This document shows positions 24,082 to 34,208 of a stretch of DNA of 64,000 nucleotides, piece by piece. Below the pieces are notes generated by a model. It did no database searches and had not been told where the DNA came from. It saw nothing but the letters and a program-made list of their open reading frames with translations. The stretch is from Microbulbifer litoralis. GTDB lineage: Bacteria; Pseudomonadota; Gammaproteobacteria; Pseudomonadales; Cellvibrionaceae. The stretch spans positions 124,001-188,000 of the forward strand of contig NZ_JALKCV010000002.1 in assembly GCF_023634065.1 (NCBI RefSeq), in the 5' to 3' direction. The position numbers and the translations under genes are program-made. The first letter of the stretch is position 1. The number at the start of each line of letters is the position of its first letter.

Positions 24082-25809
24082 TCAGCTGCCGATCGTTTTC
24101 AGCAGCACTTCCTCCAACTGCGATTCGGCAAACTCCTGGCTCTCGGCATCGCGGCGGCCCTTGTATTCCACCACGCCCTTTTCCAGGCCGCGATCGCCGA
24201 CCACGATGCGGTGCGGGATACCCATCAGTTCCACGTCGGCCAGCATGGCGCCGAGGCGGGCCTTGGGTTCGTCCATCAGCAACACGTCGACACCCTGCTT
24301 GCGCAGGGATTCGTACAGGTGCTCGCACTTCTCCCTTACCACATCGCTCTTGTGCATATTGATCGGCACGATCGCCAGTTGGAAGGGCGCGATCGCTTCG
24401 GGCCAGATGATGCCGGCGTCGTCGTGGTTCTGCTCGATGGCGGCGGCGACGATACGGGACACGCCGATGCCGTAGCAGCCCATGGACATCACCTGCTCCT
24501 TGCCATTCTCGTCCAGCACCGTGGCGTTCATCGCGCGACTGTATTTGTCGCCCAGCTGGAAGATATGGCCCACCTCGATACCGCGTTTGATCTCCAGGGT
24601 GCCCCTGCCGTCCGGGCTCGGGTCGCCGGCGACCACATTGCGCAGGTCCTCGATGCGTTCCAGCGGGGTGTCGCGGTCCCAGTTGACGCCGGTGTAGTGG
24701 TAGTCGTCCAGGTTGGCGCCGCAGATAAAATCGGCCAGGTTCGCCGCGGCGCGATCGACGACGGTGTGGATGTTCATACCCACCGGGCCCAGGGAGCCGA
24801 TGCCACAGCCGAGCTCTTCGACGATGCGCTCCTCGGGTGCGAACTCGAGCGGGCTGGCGATACCTTTCAGTTTTTCCGCTTTCAGCTCGTTCAACTCGTG
24901 GTCGCCGCGCAGCACCAGGGCCACCAGCGGCGCCTTTTCATCTTCACCGGCCTCGCCCAGCACGATCAGGGTTTTTACCGATTGGGCCGGATCCGCCTTC
25001 AGGAACTCGCTGACCGCGGCGATGGTTTTCTGCCCCGGCGTGTGTACCTGCTGCATATCCGCGCTGGCTGCCGGGCGCCCGCCCGCCGGTGCCACCGCTT
25101 CCGCGAGTTCCACATTGGCGGCGTAGCGGGACTCGCTGGAGAAGGCGATATCGTCCTCGCCGCTCTCGGCCAGTACGTGGAATTCGTGGGAGCTGGAGCC
25201 GCCGATGGAGCCGGTGTCCGCCAGGACCGGGCGGTAGTCCAGGCCGATGCGCTCGAAGATGCGGCAGTAGGCGCCGTGCATCGCGTCGTAGGTCTCCTGC
25301 AGGGAGTCCGGGTCGATATGGAAGGAATAGGCATCCTTCATGGTGAACTCGCGCGCACGCATTGCGCCGAAGCGCGGGCGTATCTCGTCGCGGAACTTGG
25401 TCTGCAGCTGGTAGAAATTGGCCGGCAGTTGCTTGTAGCTGCTGATCTCGGTGCGGATCAGGTCCGTGATCACCTCTTCGTGGGTGGGGCCCAGGCAGAA
25501 GGCGTTGTCGTGGCGGTCCCGCAGGCGCAGCAGTTCCGGCCCGTATTCCTGCCAGCGGCCGGATTCCTGCCACAGCTCGGCTGGCTGCACGACCGGCATC
25601 AGCACTTCCAGGGCGCCGGCGCTGTCCATTTCCTCGCGCACGATGCACTCCACCTTGCGCAGCACCCGCAGGCCGGTCGGCAGCCAGGTGTAGAGGCCCG
25701 AGGCCAGGCGGCGGATCATGCCGGCGCGCAGCATCAGCTGGTGGCTGATGACCACGGCGTCGTTGGGGGTTTCTTTCTGTGTGGCGATCAGATAGCGGGA
25801 TGCGCGCAT
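24082..25809 (-). CDS. proS: Prolyl-tRNA synthetase (bacterial type, with editing domain)
   Basis: A 575-residue class II synthetase that charges tRNA-Pro. Visible are the N-terminal catalytic half ([17 protein letters not shown]; motif 2 [20 protein letters not shown]), the inserted editing (INS) domain between motifs 2 and 3 (about 225-400) that hydrolyses Ala-tRNA-Pro, motif 3 ([18 protein letters not shown]) and a C-terminal anticodon-binding domain ([14 protein letters not shown]). Length and order match E. coli ProS (572 residues). It is transcribed alone; the next gene upstream on this strand is an HU gene with its own terminator. Confidence 0.97.
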   Translation of the reverse strand: MRASRYLIATQKETPNDAVVISHQLMLRAGMIRRLASGLYTWLPTGLRVLRKVECIVREEMDSAGALEVLMPVVQPAELWQESGRWQEYGPELLRLRDRHDNAFCLGPTHEEVITDLIRTEISSYKQLPANFYQLQTKFRDEIRPRFGAMRAREFTMKDAYSFHIDPDSLQETYDAMHGAYCRIFERIGLDYRPVLADTGSIGGSSSHEFHVLAESGEDDIAFSSESRYAANVELAEAVAPAGGRPAASADMQQVHTPGQKTIAAVSEFLKADPAQSVKTLIVLGEAGEDEKAPLVALVLRGDHELNELKAEKLKGIASPLEFAPEERIVEELGCGIGSLGPVGMNIHTVVDRAAANLADFICGANLDDYHYTGVNWDRDTPLERIEDLRNVVAGDPSPDGRGTLEIKRGIEVGHIFQLGDKYSRAMNATVLDENGKEQVMSMGCYGIGVSRIVAAAIEQNHDDAGIIWPEAIAPFQLAIVPINMHKSDVVREKCEHLYESLRKQGVDVLLMDEPKARLGAMLADVELMGIPHRIVVGDRGLEKGVVEYKGRRDAESQEFAESQLEEVLLKTIGS

Positions 25810-25907
25810 AGGAAATCTGTTCTGTGGTTGTTGCTTTCAGGGCCGGTCATTTTACGCCGGAGCGGGGATTTTGTGATAGGGCCAGCCGGTTATTGGCGAG
25901 GGGGCAC

Positions 25908-25933
25908 AAAAAACCCCGCCGCAGCGGGGTTTT
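25908..25933 (-). terminator. Rho-independent terminator of the HU-like gene
   Basis: The stem aaccccgc / gcggggtt (25912-25919 and 25924-25931) with a 4-base loop is followed, on the minus strand, by a run of T residues. It lies 20 bp after the HU stop. T residues also flank it on the plus strand, so it may work both ways. Confidence 0.85.
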
Positions 25934-25953
25934 CGCTGTCGGCAGTGGCGAAA

Positions 25954-26352
25954 TCAGGATTCAGCCATTTCCTTCAGCTTCTTCAGCGGGCGTACCTTGA
26001 CCTGGATGCTGGCCGGCTTGGCCTTGAACATAGTCTCTTCACCGGTGAAGGGGTTGATGCCCTTGCGCGCCTTCTTGGCCGGCTTCTTCACGGTGGTGAT
26101 CTTCATCAGGCCCGGCAGGGCGAACTCGCCCACGGAGCGCTTCTTCACGTGGCTGTGGATAACATCGGTCAGTTCGTCCAGGACCGACTGTACCTGCTTG
26201 CGGCTCAGTTCGGTGTTCTCGGCGATCTGGTTCAGGATCTGGGTCTTGGTGTACTTCTCTTTTACCGCTTTGACCTTCTTGGCCGGAGCTGCGGCCTTCT
26301 TGGCTGCGGTCTTCTTGGCGGGTGCTTTCTTAGCTGCTTTCTTTGCGGCCAT
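25954..26352 (-). CDS. HU-family DNA-binding protein with Lys/Ala-rich N-terminal tail
   Basis: A 132-residue nucleoid protein. Residues about 1-33 are a lysine/alanine-rich tail with AAKKAPAKK-type repeats resembling histone H1 tails. Residues about 34-132 are an HU/IHF fold (KTQILNQIAENTELSRKQVQ, then GEFALPGLMKI and the arm region with INPFTGEE). The usual HU arm sequence is shifted toward lysines, and the helix after it is short. Tailed HU proteins occur in several bacteria and probably add nonspecific DNA binding or compaction. The gene is monocistronic with its own terminator. Confidence 0.88.
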   Translation of the reverse strand: MAAKKAAKKAPAKKTAAKKAAAPAKKVKAVKEKYTKTQILNQIAENTELSRKQVQSVLDELTDVIHSHVKKRSVGEFALPGLMKITTVKKPAKKARKGINPFTGEETMFKAKPASIQVKVRPLKKLKEMAES

Positions 26353-26606
26353 GAGTAGCTTCCTTCTTTGTGGTGTTTTCCAGTGAGAGTATGTTCGTAC
26401 GCCCGTTACGTTACCGCGGAAGGCCCGGGGGGACGCAACAGGTGTTGGGGCAAGTATATATAGTTTTTGTTCGCTCGCACGGGAAAATACGGGAAAAATA
26501 GTGCTTTTTTACTCAGTTTTGGGGTTGGGACCGCATCTCCATGCTCGATTTATGGTGTCCATATTGCCCCTTGCCGCCACAGCTTCTTCCCGCTCGGGGG
26601 CTCATG

Positions 26607-26612
26607 TATAAT
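26607..26612 (+). promoter_or_regulatory. Probable -10 box upstream of the FmdB-like gene / aspS
   Basis: An exact TATAAT stands 32 bp upstream of the FmdB-like start codon. The -35 region at 17-bp spacing (ttcttc) is poor. Transcription probably starts near 26619. Confidence 0.5.
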
Positions 26613-26643
26613 CTGCGCCCCTTAATGTACTGGGTATTGACCA

Positions 26644-26928
26644 ATGCCGATCTACGAATATCAGTGCAAGGCCTGTGGCCACGAAATGGAGAAATTGCAG
26701 CGGATCAGCGATGCTCCGCTGACGGACTGCCCGGCCTGTGACCGGGCCGAGCTGCGCAAGAAAATCTCTGCGGCGGGCTTCCGCCTCAAGGGCGGGGGCT
26801 GGTACGAGACCGATTTCAAGACCGGCGGCAAGAAGAACCTGGCCGGCGAGCAGTCCTCCTCCAAGGGGGAGAGCAAGGGGCAATCCAAGGCCAAGCCGTC
26901 GACGGACAAGCCGGCAGCGGCCAGCTGA
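26644..26928 (+). CDS. FmdB-family zinc-ribbon protein
   Basis: A 94-residue protein. The first 45 residues form a zinc ribbon: PIYEYQCKACGHEMEKLQ with CxxC, then CPACDRAELRKKISAAGFRL with a second CxxC. The motif GGGWYETDF is the normal end of the family core. The remainder is a low-complexity Ser/Lys/Gly/Ala tail. FmdB-like genes very often sit next to aspS in gammaproteobacteria, as here (105 bp upstream), probably co-transcribed. The molecular role is unknown; the FmdB name comes from a proposed regulatory protein. Confidence 0.9.
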   Translation: MPIYEYQCKACGHEMEKLQRISDAPLTDCPACDRAELRKKISAAGFRLKGGGWYETDFKTGGKKNLAGEQSSSKGESKGQSKAKPSTDKPAAAS

Positions 26929-27033
26929 GAGCCCTGAAAGCCGGGGCGGACGCGCTGTTCCCGGCCCCTGCAGGCTCTGATGCCGGATCAGGGACCAATA
27001 CGATTAACCAACCGACAACGGGAATTTGCATCC

Positions 27034-28812
27034 ATGCGCACCGACTACTGTGGCGCCCTTCGCTCTGCGGATATTGACCGCACTGTAACCCTCTGTGGCT
27101 GGGTTGACCGCCGCCGCGACCACGGCGGGGTCATCTTCATCGACCTGCGCGACCGCGACGGTATCGCCCAGGTGGTGTTCGACCCGGACGCCGCTGAGTA
27201 CTTCGAGAAGGCCGACCGGGTGCGCAGCGAGTATGTGCTCAAGGTCACCGGCCGCGTGCGCGCCCGCGCCGCGGAGGCGGTCAACCCGAACATGGCCACC
27301 GGGGAGATCGAGATCTACGGTACCGAATTGGAGATCCTGAACACCGCCGAAACCGTGCCTTTCCAGCTGGACGAGCACACGGCAGTGGGCGAGGACGTGC
27401 GCCTCAAGTACCGCTACCTGGACCTGCGCCGTACCGAGATGCAGCACAACCTGCGCTTCCGCTCCCGGCTGACCACCGCCATCCGCAACTACCTGGACGG
27501 CGAGGGCTTCCTGGATATCGAAACGCCGATCCTGACCCGCGCCACCCCCGAGGGCGCCCGCGACTACCTGGTGCCGAGCCGCACCCACGAGGGCAAGTTC
27601 TTCGCCCTGCCGCAGTCGCCGCAGTTGTTCAAGCAGTTGCTGATGGTGTCCGGCTTCGACCGTTACTACCAGATCGCCAAGTGTTTCCGCGACGAGGACC
27701 TGCGCGCGGATCGCCAGCCGGAATTCACCCAGATCGATATCGAGACCGCCTTCCTGGAAGAGGGCGACATCATGTCCATCACCGAGGATATGGTGCGCCG
27801 CCTGTTCAGCGAGCTGAAGGGTGTGGAGCTGGGCGAGTTCCCGCGCATGACCTACTACGAGGCGATGCTCAGGTACGGCTCCGACAAGCCGGACCTGCGC
27901 ATCCCGCTGGAGATGGTCGAGATCAAGGACCTGATGGCGGAAGTGGACTTCAAGGTCTTCTCCGGCCCGGCCAACGATCCGAAAGGCCGCGTGACCGCAC
28001 TGAAAGTGCCCGGCGGCAACGACAAACTGACCCGCAAGCAGATCGACGACTACACCAAGTTCGTCGGCATCTACGGCGCCAAGGGCCTGGCCTATATCAA
28101 GGTCAACGACCGCAGCGACCTGGAGGGTGGCCTGCAGTCGCCGATCGTCAAGTTCCTGCCCAATGAGACCCGCGCGGCGATTCTCGACCGGCTGGAAGCC
28201 GACAACGGCGACCTGATCTTCTTTGGCGCCGACAGGGCCAAGGTCGTGTCCGAGGCCCTGGGCGCGCTGCGCTGCAAGCTGGGCGAAGACCTGCAGCTGT
28301 ACATCCGCGAGTGGGCACCGCTGTGGGTGGTGGACTTCCCCATGTTCGAGGAAGAGGACGACGGCAGCCTGACCTCGCTGCACCATCCGTTCACGGCGCC
28401 ATCCTGCTCGCCGGATCAGCTCGAACAGAACCCGCTGGAAGCGCTGTCGCGCGCCTACGATATGGTGCTGAACGGCACCGAGCTGGGCGGCGGCTCCATC
28501 CGTATCCACGACCAGTCGATGCAGGAAGCGGTTTTCCGCGTGCTGGGTATCGGCGAGCGGGAGCAGCGGGAGAAATTCGGCTTCCTGCTGGACGCGCTGA
28601 AATACGGCGCGCCGCCCCACGGCGGCCTGGCCTTTGGCCTCGACCGCCTGGTGATGCTGATGACCGACAGCGATTCCATTCGCGACGTGATCGCCTTCCC
28701 GAAAACCCAGAGCGCTGCCTGCGTCATGACCGACGCACCGGGCACCGTGGATTCCAGGCAGCTGCGCGAGCTGAATATCCGCCTGCGCCAGAAGGAAGAG
28801 AAGGTCAGTTAA
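27034..28812 (+). CDS. aspS: Aspartyl-tRNA synthetase
   Basis: A 592-residue class IIb synthetase that charges tRNA-Asp. It has an N-terminal OB-fold anticodon-binding domain (about 1-105; [20 protein letters not shown]), motif 2 ([20 protein letters not shown]), the bacterial GAD insertion (about 290-420) and motif 3 ([20 protein letters not shown]), ending with the usual C-terminal extension. The start at 27034 ([13 protein letters not shown]) agrees with the family; a frame open from 26980 adds 18 unrelated residues. A palindromic repeat abuts the stop. Confidence 0.97.
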   Translation: MRTDYCGALRSADIDRTVTLCGWVDRRRDHGGVIFIDLRDRDGIAQVVFDPDAAEYFEKADRVRSEYVLKVTGRVRARAAEAVNPNMATGEIEIYGTELEILNTAETVPFQLDEHTAVGEDVRLKYRYLDLRRTEMQHNLRFRSRLTTAIRNYLDGEGFLDIETPILTRATPEGARDYLVPSRTHEGKFFALPQSPQLFKQLLMVSGFDRYYQIAKCFRDEDLRADRQPEFTQIDIETAFLEEGDIMSITEDMVRRLFSELKGVELGEFPRMTYYEAMLRYGSDKPDLRIPLEMVEIKDLMAEVDFKVFSGPANDPKGRVTALKVPGGNDKLTRKQIDDYTKFVGIYGAKGLAYIKVNDRSDLEGGLQSPIVKFLPNETRAAILDRLEADNGDLIFFGADRAKVVSEALGALRCKLGEDLQLYIREWAPLWVVDFPMFEEEDDGSLTSLHHPFTAPSCSPDQLEQNPLEALSRAYDMVLNGTELGGGSIRIHDQSMQEAVFRVLGIGEREQREKFGFLLDALKYGAPPHGGLAFGLDRLVMLMTDSDSIRDVIAFPKTQSAACVMTDAPGTVDSRQLRELNIRLRQKEEKVS

Positions 28813-28882
28813 TACTCAGGTTCGGCGTTCGGGATTCCGGATTGATCGGTGTAGCCCGGATGGAGCGCAGCGGAATCCGGGA
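28809..28882 (+). repeat. Dispersed palindromic repeat, copy 1
   Basis: About 74 bp abutting the aspS stop. Its last 32 bp, containing the palindromic arms agcccgga and tccggg around gcgcagcg, are identical in reverse complement to 61656-61687. The remaining 42 bp match that copy at roughly three quarters of positions. Confidence 0.75.
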
Positions 28883-28945
28883 CAGGGTGCGGCCCGGCAC
28901 CCGGCCCCGGAACTGAACTCCGAAGCTTGAGAATTAAGAGAGTAA

Positions 28946-29014
28946 TGTGGGAGGCTGCCTTGCAAACGATTTCCGGGGACTTCGCGGTAATCGCCTGCAG
29001 GGCAAGCTCCCACA
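28946..29014. repeat. Long imperfect inverted repeat (REP/MITE-like) upstream of yebC
   Basis: Arms of about 24 bp, beginning tgtgggag and ending ctcccaca, pair with roughly five mismatches around a 20-base centre. The form resembles REP-type elements of pseudomonads and relatives. It ends 18 bp before the yebC start codon, so it may affect transcript stability or translation. Confidence 0.7.
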
Positions 29015-29032
29015 GAAATACCGGAGAGAATA

Positions 29033-29776
29033 ATGGCTGGACACAGTAAATGGGCCAATATCAAACACCGCAAGGCGGCCCAGGATGCCAAGCGCGGCAA
29101 GATTTTCACCAAGATCATCCGTGAGTTGACCGTGGCCGCCAAGGGCGGCGCCAACCCGGACGACAACCCCACCCTGCGCGCCACCATCGACAAGGCCCTG
29201 GGCGCGAACATGAAGCGGGACACCATTGATAAGGCCATCGCCCGCGGCGCCGGCAATGCCGAGGGTGACAACTACGAGGCCTGCACCTACGAGGGCTACG
29301 GTGTCGGCGGTGTGGCTATCCTGGTGGAGTGCCTGACGGACAATCGCAACCGCACCGTGGCCGAGGTGCGGCACGCGTTTACCAAGCGCGGCGGCAACCT
29401 GGGCACCGATGGCTCGGTGGCCTACCTGTTCACGCGCAAGGGGCAGATGTATTACGAGTCGGGCACCGACGAGGACGCGCTGATGGAAGCGGCCCTGGAG
29501 GCCGGTGCCGACGATATCGAAACCAGCGACGATGGCAGCATCGAGGTCACCACCGAATTCCAGGACTATATGCCGGTGAAGGACGCGCTGACCGAGGCCG
29601 GCTTCAAGCCGGACGGTGCCGAGATTGCCATGATCCCGTCCACCACCATCCCGCTGGATAAGGACGGCGCCGAGAAGGTGTTGGCGCTGGTGGATATGCT
29701 GGAAGACCTGGACGATGTGCAGAATGTCTACACCAACGCGGATATCCCGGAAGAGGTGATGGCCGAGCTGGGATAA
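29033..29776 (+). CDS. yebC: YebC/PmpR (TACO1-like) regulatory protein
   Basis: A 247-residue cytoplasmic protein, full length for the family. The diagnostic N-terminus [20 protein letters not shown] is present, followed by [20 protein letters not shown] and [19 protein letters not shown]. Members have been described both as DNA-binding regulators and as translation factors relieving ribosome stalling (TACO1-like). In gammaproteobacteria it usually precedes ruvC, as here (165 bp gap). The ATG has GGAGAG upstream. Confidence 0.95.
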   Translation: MAGHSKWANIKHRKAAQDAKRGKIFTKIIRELTVAAKGGANPDDNPTLRATIDKALGANMKRDTIDKAIARGAGNAEGDNYEACTYEGYGVGGVAILVECLTDNRNRTVAEVRHAFTKRGGNLGTDGSVAYLFTRKGQMYYESGTDEDALMEAALEAGADDIETSDDGSIEVTTEFQDYMPVKDALTEAGFKPDGAEIAMIPSTTIPLDKDGAEKVLALVDMLEDLDDVQNVYTNADIPEEVMAELG

Positions 29777-29941
29777 CCCGGGTGCGCGGAGCTCCAGCTC
29801 CGTATGCGGGCCGCAGGCCCGCCACCACGGCCCACTCGCCACCAGTTACTTATCCCTCATCATCAACTTGACGCCTCCCGCCCGCCTTGGGAAACTCCCG
29901 CCACTATATAAACGTACAGATATTATTGGAGGGAGCGGCCC

Positions 29942-30469
29942 TTGACCCGGATCCTGGGCATCGACCCCGGCTCGCGCAAGACCGGCTACGGCCTGATCGA
30001 TGTGCAGCGCAGCAAGGCCGCCTATGTCGCCAGTGGCGTGATCCGTATCCCTGACGGGCCGCTGCCCGAACGCCTGAAGCTTATTTTCGATGCGATCAGC
30101 CAGATTGCGACCCAGTATCGCCCGGCACAGATGGCGATCGAGAATGTGTTCATGGCCAAGAGCGCCGGTTCGGCGCTGAAACTGGGCCAGGCGCGCGGCG
30201 CCGCCATCGTCGCCGCCGTCAATGCGGACCTGCCGGTGTCGGAGTACGAGGCGCGCAAGGTCAAGCAGGCCGTGGTGGGCACCGGCGCGGCGGACAAGCT
30301 GCAGGTGCAGCATATGGTCAAGACGCTGCTGGCCCTGCCCGCCGCCCCGCAGGAGGATGCCGCCGACGCCCTGGCCGTGGCGCTGTGCCATATGCATACC
30401 ACACAGACCCTGGTGCAGGCCGCCGGGGGCGCCCGCGGCCGTTTCCGCCGCGGGCGCCTCAGTATTTAG
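29942..30469 (+). CDS. ruvC: RuvC Holliday-junction endonuclease
   Basis: A 175-residue resolvase. Acidic active-site residues are visible in the expected order: Asp in [12 protein letters not shown], Glu in [20 protein letters not shown], and two Asp in [14 protein letters not shown]. It nicks Holliday junctions symmetrically in complex with RuvAB. The start is a TTG with GGAGGG 8-13 bp upstream; no ATG gives the conserved N-terminus TRILGIDPG. It is separated from ruvA by a 183-bp gap filled by an intergenic palindrome. Confidence 0.96.
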   Translation: MTRILGIDPGSRKTGYGLIDVQRSKAAYVASGVIRIPDGPLPERLKLIFDAISQIATQYRPAQMAIENVFMAKSAGSALKLGQARGAAIVAAVNADLPVSEYEARKVKQAVVGTGAADKLQVQHMVKTLLALPAAPQEDAADALAVALCHMHTTQTLVQAAGGARGRFRRGRLSI

Positions 30470-30505
30470 TGCGGGGGTTCTGCGGGTTCCGGGGCGGCGC
30501 TGCTG

Positions 30506-30597
30506 CCGGTACTCCCTTGCGGGACACGCCGTGAATACATCCCTGTAGGCTTGTCTGCGAGGTCCCTCTCGCAGACAGTCCCGCAAGGGAGCACCGG
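30506..30597. repeat. Nested palindromic element between ruvC and ruvA
   Basis: Outer arms ctcccttgcgggac (30512-30525) and gtcccgcaagggag (30578-30591) are perfectly complementary over 14 bp. Inside, gtctgcgag / ctcgcagac (30553-30561 and 30567-30575) form a second 9-bp hairpin. Ends ccggt / accgg extend the symmetry. This looks like a mobile intergenic palindromic unit inserted in the ruv operon. Confidence 0.75.
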
Positions 30598-30652
30598 CAT
30601 CAGCACCTTCGCATCGAACGCATTGCCAGTTGGCACCTATTGAGATAGAAGA

Positions 30653-31264
30653 ATGATAGGAAGACTGAGCGGCACCATCGCCGCCGTACAACCCCCGCTG
30701 CTGCTGGTGGATGTGCAGGGGGTCGGCTACGAGGTGCTCGCCCCCATGACCACCATTTTCGAGCTGCCGGCCCAGGGGCAGCAGGTGCAGTTGCACACCC
30801 ACCTGGCGGTGTCGGAAACTGCCCAGACCCTGTACGGCTTTATCCGCGACGCCGACCGCCAGCTGTTCCGCACCTTGATCAAGGTCAATGGCGTGGGCCC
30901 CAAAATGGCACTGGCGATACTCTCCGGCCTGGACGGCGCCGCGCTGTCCCGCTGTGTGGCCGAGGACAACGTGGCGGCACTGGTCAAGGTACCCGGCGTC
31001 GGCAAGAAGACCGCCGAGCGCCTGATCGTGGAGCTGCGGGACAAGCTGGCGCCGCAGTTCGGCGACGCCAACGATATCCCGCTGATGGCGGCTTCCGCCG
31101 AGCCGACAGTGGATAGTGCCGGCGAGGCCGAGAGTGCCCTGGCAGCGCTGGGTTACAAGCCCACCGAGGCCAGCAAGATGGTGGCCCGCGCCAGCAAGGA
31201 ACAGCCGGATGCCGACAGCGCCACGCTGATCCGCCTGGCCCTGAAGAGCCTGGCGCCGGCGTAG
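30653..31264 (+). CDS. ruvA: RuvA Holliday-junction branch-migration subunit
   Basis: A 203-residue protein that binds four-way junctions as a tetramer and loads RuvB. The N-terminal OB fold (IGRLSGTIAAVQPPLLLVDV) is followed by two helix-hairpin-helix motifs (VNGVGPKMALAILSGL and VPGVGKKTAERLIVELRDKL) and a C-terminal RuvB-interacting domain (about 155-203; ESALAALGYKPTEASKMV). Length matches E. coli RuvA (203). It is followed by ruvB after 120 bp. Confidence 0.97.
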   Translation: MIGRLSGTIAAVQPPLLLVDVQGVGYEVLAPMTTIFELPAQGQQVQLHTHLAVSETAQTLYGFIRDADRQLFRTLIKVNGVGPKMALAILSGLDGAALSRCVAEDNVAALVKVPGVGKKTAERLIVELRDKLAPQFGDANDIPLMAASAEPTVDSAGEAESALAALGYKPTEASKMVARASKEQPDADSATLIRLALKSLAPA

Positions 31265-31384
31265 TGGAATGAGTAAAACGATGCAGGGAACAAACTATCG
31301 CAGCGTGAAGAGCTCTGATCGCGGAGCCGATGCTCCGGGCCGGCAAGCGGTCTGCCCGCGCATTGCGCATTCGGAGACCCTCCC

Positions 31385-32440
<1,056 letters not shown>

Positions 32441-32522
32441 CTTCCTTCTGGCCGCTCGGGAGGGCAAACCCGCCGGGTATGACGTGTTTGTATGCGCCGC
32501 GGTTCCCGCAGCACAATCCTGC

Positions 32523-32594
32523 GAGTCCCGAGTCCCGAGTCCCGAGTCCCGAGTCCCGAGTCCCGAGTCCCGAGTCCCGAGTCCCGAGTCCCGA
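32523..32594. repeat. Heptanucleotide tandem array (gagtccc)n
   Basis: About ten perfect head-to-tail copies of the 7-bp unit gagtccc. It lies between ruvB (ends 32440) and ybgC (starts 32650). Similar isolated units occur at 716-733, near 32402 and near 58730. Confidence 0.95.
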
Positions 32595-32649
32595 AAACCA
32601 CCCGACAAACGGATACCCAAAACCACCCAAAGAGCGATAACGGACCCCC

Positions 32650-33054
32650 ATGACCACCCCCTTCACCCTCCCCATCCGCGTCTATATCGAGGATACAGAC
32701 GCGGGCGGAATCGTCTATTACGTGAATTACCTGAAGTATATGGAGCGCGCGCGCACAGAATTCATGCGTTCGCTCGGCTATGATAAGCCCGCCATGCCAC
32801 AGGAGGGCCTGTTGCTGGTGGTGCATTCGGCCGAGATCCAGTACCGCCGCTCGGCCTGGCTCGACGATTCGTTGCGGGTCACGGCGGCCCTTGGCAGACT
32901 GGGGCGTGCCGCGATGACCTTCGAACAAAAAATATGGCGCAATGATGAAATTATTTGCGAGGGCGTGGTCAAAGTCGCTTGCGTCTCGGATGACAGCCGC
33001 AGGCCCTGCGCGCTCCCCGAACCCATTCATTCAGCATTAAAGGCAGCTTGTTAG
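32650..33054 (+). CDS. ybgC: YbgC acyl-CoA thioesterase, Tol-Pal associated
   Basis: A 134-residue hot-dog-fold protein. The signature IRVYIEDTDAGGIVYYVNYL contains the catalytic aspartate of the 4-hydroxybenzoyl-CoA thioesterase class, followed by YMERARTEFMRSLG. In E. coli YbgC acts on acyl-CoA or acyl-ACP and is linked to phospholipid metabolism. It is the first gene of the Tol-Pal operon; tolQ starts 4 bp after its stop. Confidence 0.95.
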   Translation: MTTPFTLPIRVYIEDTDAGGIVYYVNYLKYMERARTEFMRSLGYDKPAMPQEGLLLVVHSAEIQYRRSAWLDDSLRVTAALGRLGRAAMTFEQKIWRNDEIICEGVVKVACVSDDSRRPCALPEPIHSALKAAC

Positions 33055-33058
33055 AAAA

Positions 33059-33754
33059 ATGAACGCCGGTGAACAACTTTCCCTGTGGGGGCTGATACAG
33101 AACGCCAGTCTTCTGGTCCAGCTGGTCATGTTGCTATTGCTGCTGGCCTCGGTGATATCCTGGGTCATGATCGTGCAGCGTGGTCTCTACCTGTCCCGCG
33201 CGCGCAGGGCGCTGATCAACTTCGAGCGCCGCTTCTGGTCCGGCGCCGACCTCAACCAGCTGTTCCGCGAGGGCAACGCCCGCGCCGAACGCGGCAAGAC
33301 CGACGGGGTCGAGTCCCTGTTCCGCGCCGGTTTCACCGAATTCACCCGCCTGCGCCAGCAGAGCCAGGGCCGCAGCAGCCCCGAGGCGGTGATGGAGGGC
33401 ACCGAGCGCGCCATGCGCGTGGCCATGTCCCGCGAGCAGGAGAAGGCGGAGATGAACCTGCCGTTCCTGGCCAGCGTGGGTTCGGTCAGCCCCTATATCG
33501 GCCTGTTTGGCACCGTCTGGGGCATCATGAATTCCTTCCGCGGCCTGGCCACCATGCACCAGGCCACCATCGCCACGGTGGCGCCGGGGATCAGTGAGGC
33601 GCTGGTGGCCACCGCCATGGGCCTGTTTGCCGCGATTCCGGCGGTGATGGCCTACAACCGCTACTCGGCCAAGGCGGAGTGGCTGCTGTCCAGCTACGAG
33701 ACCTTCGCCGAGGAGTTCTCCTCCATCCTGCACCGCAAAGTGCACTCGGCCTGA
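33059..33754 (+). CDS. tolQ: TolQ, proton-channel subunit of the Tol-Pal system
   Basis: A 231-residue inner-membrane protein of the MotA/TolQ/ExbB class. It has one membrane helix near residues 17-37 and two more near 135-160 and 170-195 (ASVGSVSPYIGLFGTVWGIM and EALVATAMGLFAAIPAVMAY), with a large cytoplasmic loop between. With TolR it couples the proton gradient to TolA and outer-membrane constriction at division. It lies between ybgC and tolR with 4- and 16-bp gaps. Confidence 0.97.
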   Translation: MNAGEQLSLWGLIQNASLLVQLVMLLLLLASVISWVMIVQRGLYLSRARRALINFERRFWSGADLNQLFREGNARAERGKTDGVESLFRAGFTEFTRLRQQSQGRSSPEAVMEGTERAMRVAMSREQEKAEMNLPFLASVGSVSPYIGLFGTVWGIMNSFRGLATMHQATIATVAPGISEALVATAMGLFAAIPAVMAYNRYSAKAEWLLSSYETFAEEFSSILHRKVHSA

Positions 33755-33770
33755 GCAAGCGGAGCGAAAC

Positions 33771-34202
33771 ATGGGTGTATTTCGCAAAGGCCCGAAAAAG
33801 AAACTGGTATCGGAGATCAACGTCGTCCCCTATATCGACGTGATGCTGGTACTGCTGATCGTGTTCATGGTCACGGCGCCGCTGTTGATGCAGGGGGTCA
33901 AGGTGGACCTGCCCAACGCGCCCTCGGCGCCGATCGACGATACCGACGACGAGCCGCTGATCGTGTCGGTGCGCGCAGACGGGACCTACTACCTGAACCT
34001 GGGCGAGGACGAGAAAGTGGCCAAGCCGCTGGAGGACATCAAGGAAACTGTCGCCAAGGTTCTGCGTCAAAAACCCAAGACGCCGGTGTTGGTGTGGGGG
34101 GATACCGAGGCCAAGTACGGCCTGATCGTCAGCGCCATGACCCATCTGCAGCAGGCCGGTGCGCCCAGCGTGGGCCTGGTCACCGAGCCGCCGCAGGAAT
34201 AG
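33771..34202 (+). CDS. tolR: TolR, proton-channel subunit of the Tol-Pal system
   Basis: A 143-residue protein of the ExbD/TolR family. One membrane helix near residues 18-38 (VVPYIDVMLVLLIVFMVTAP) carries the conserved proton-translocating aspartate, and the periplasmic domain ends with a TolR-type segment. TolA follows after 6 bp. Confidence 0.97.
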   Translation: MGVFRKGPKKKLVSEINVVPYIDVMLVLLIVFMVTAPLLMQGVKVDLPNAPSAPIDDTDDEPLIVSVRADGTYYLNLGEDEKVAKPLEDIKETVAKVLRQKPKTPVLVWGDTEAKYGLIVSAMTHLQQAGAPSVGLVTEPPQE

Positions 34203-34208
34203 TGCGAG

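Noticed and set aside
24211-26358. 715-codon plus-strand frame opposite proS and the HU gene
   Set aside because: Overlaps two clear minus-strand genes and a terminator; no family resemblance.
27004-28620. 538-codon minus-strand frame opposite aspS
   Set aside because: Shadow of a conserved housekeeping gene.
32523-32594. Tandem gagtccc array considered as a CRISPR
   Set aside because: The unit is only 7 bp with no spacers and no cas genes nearby.
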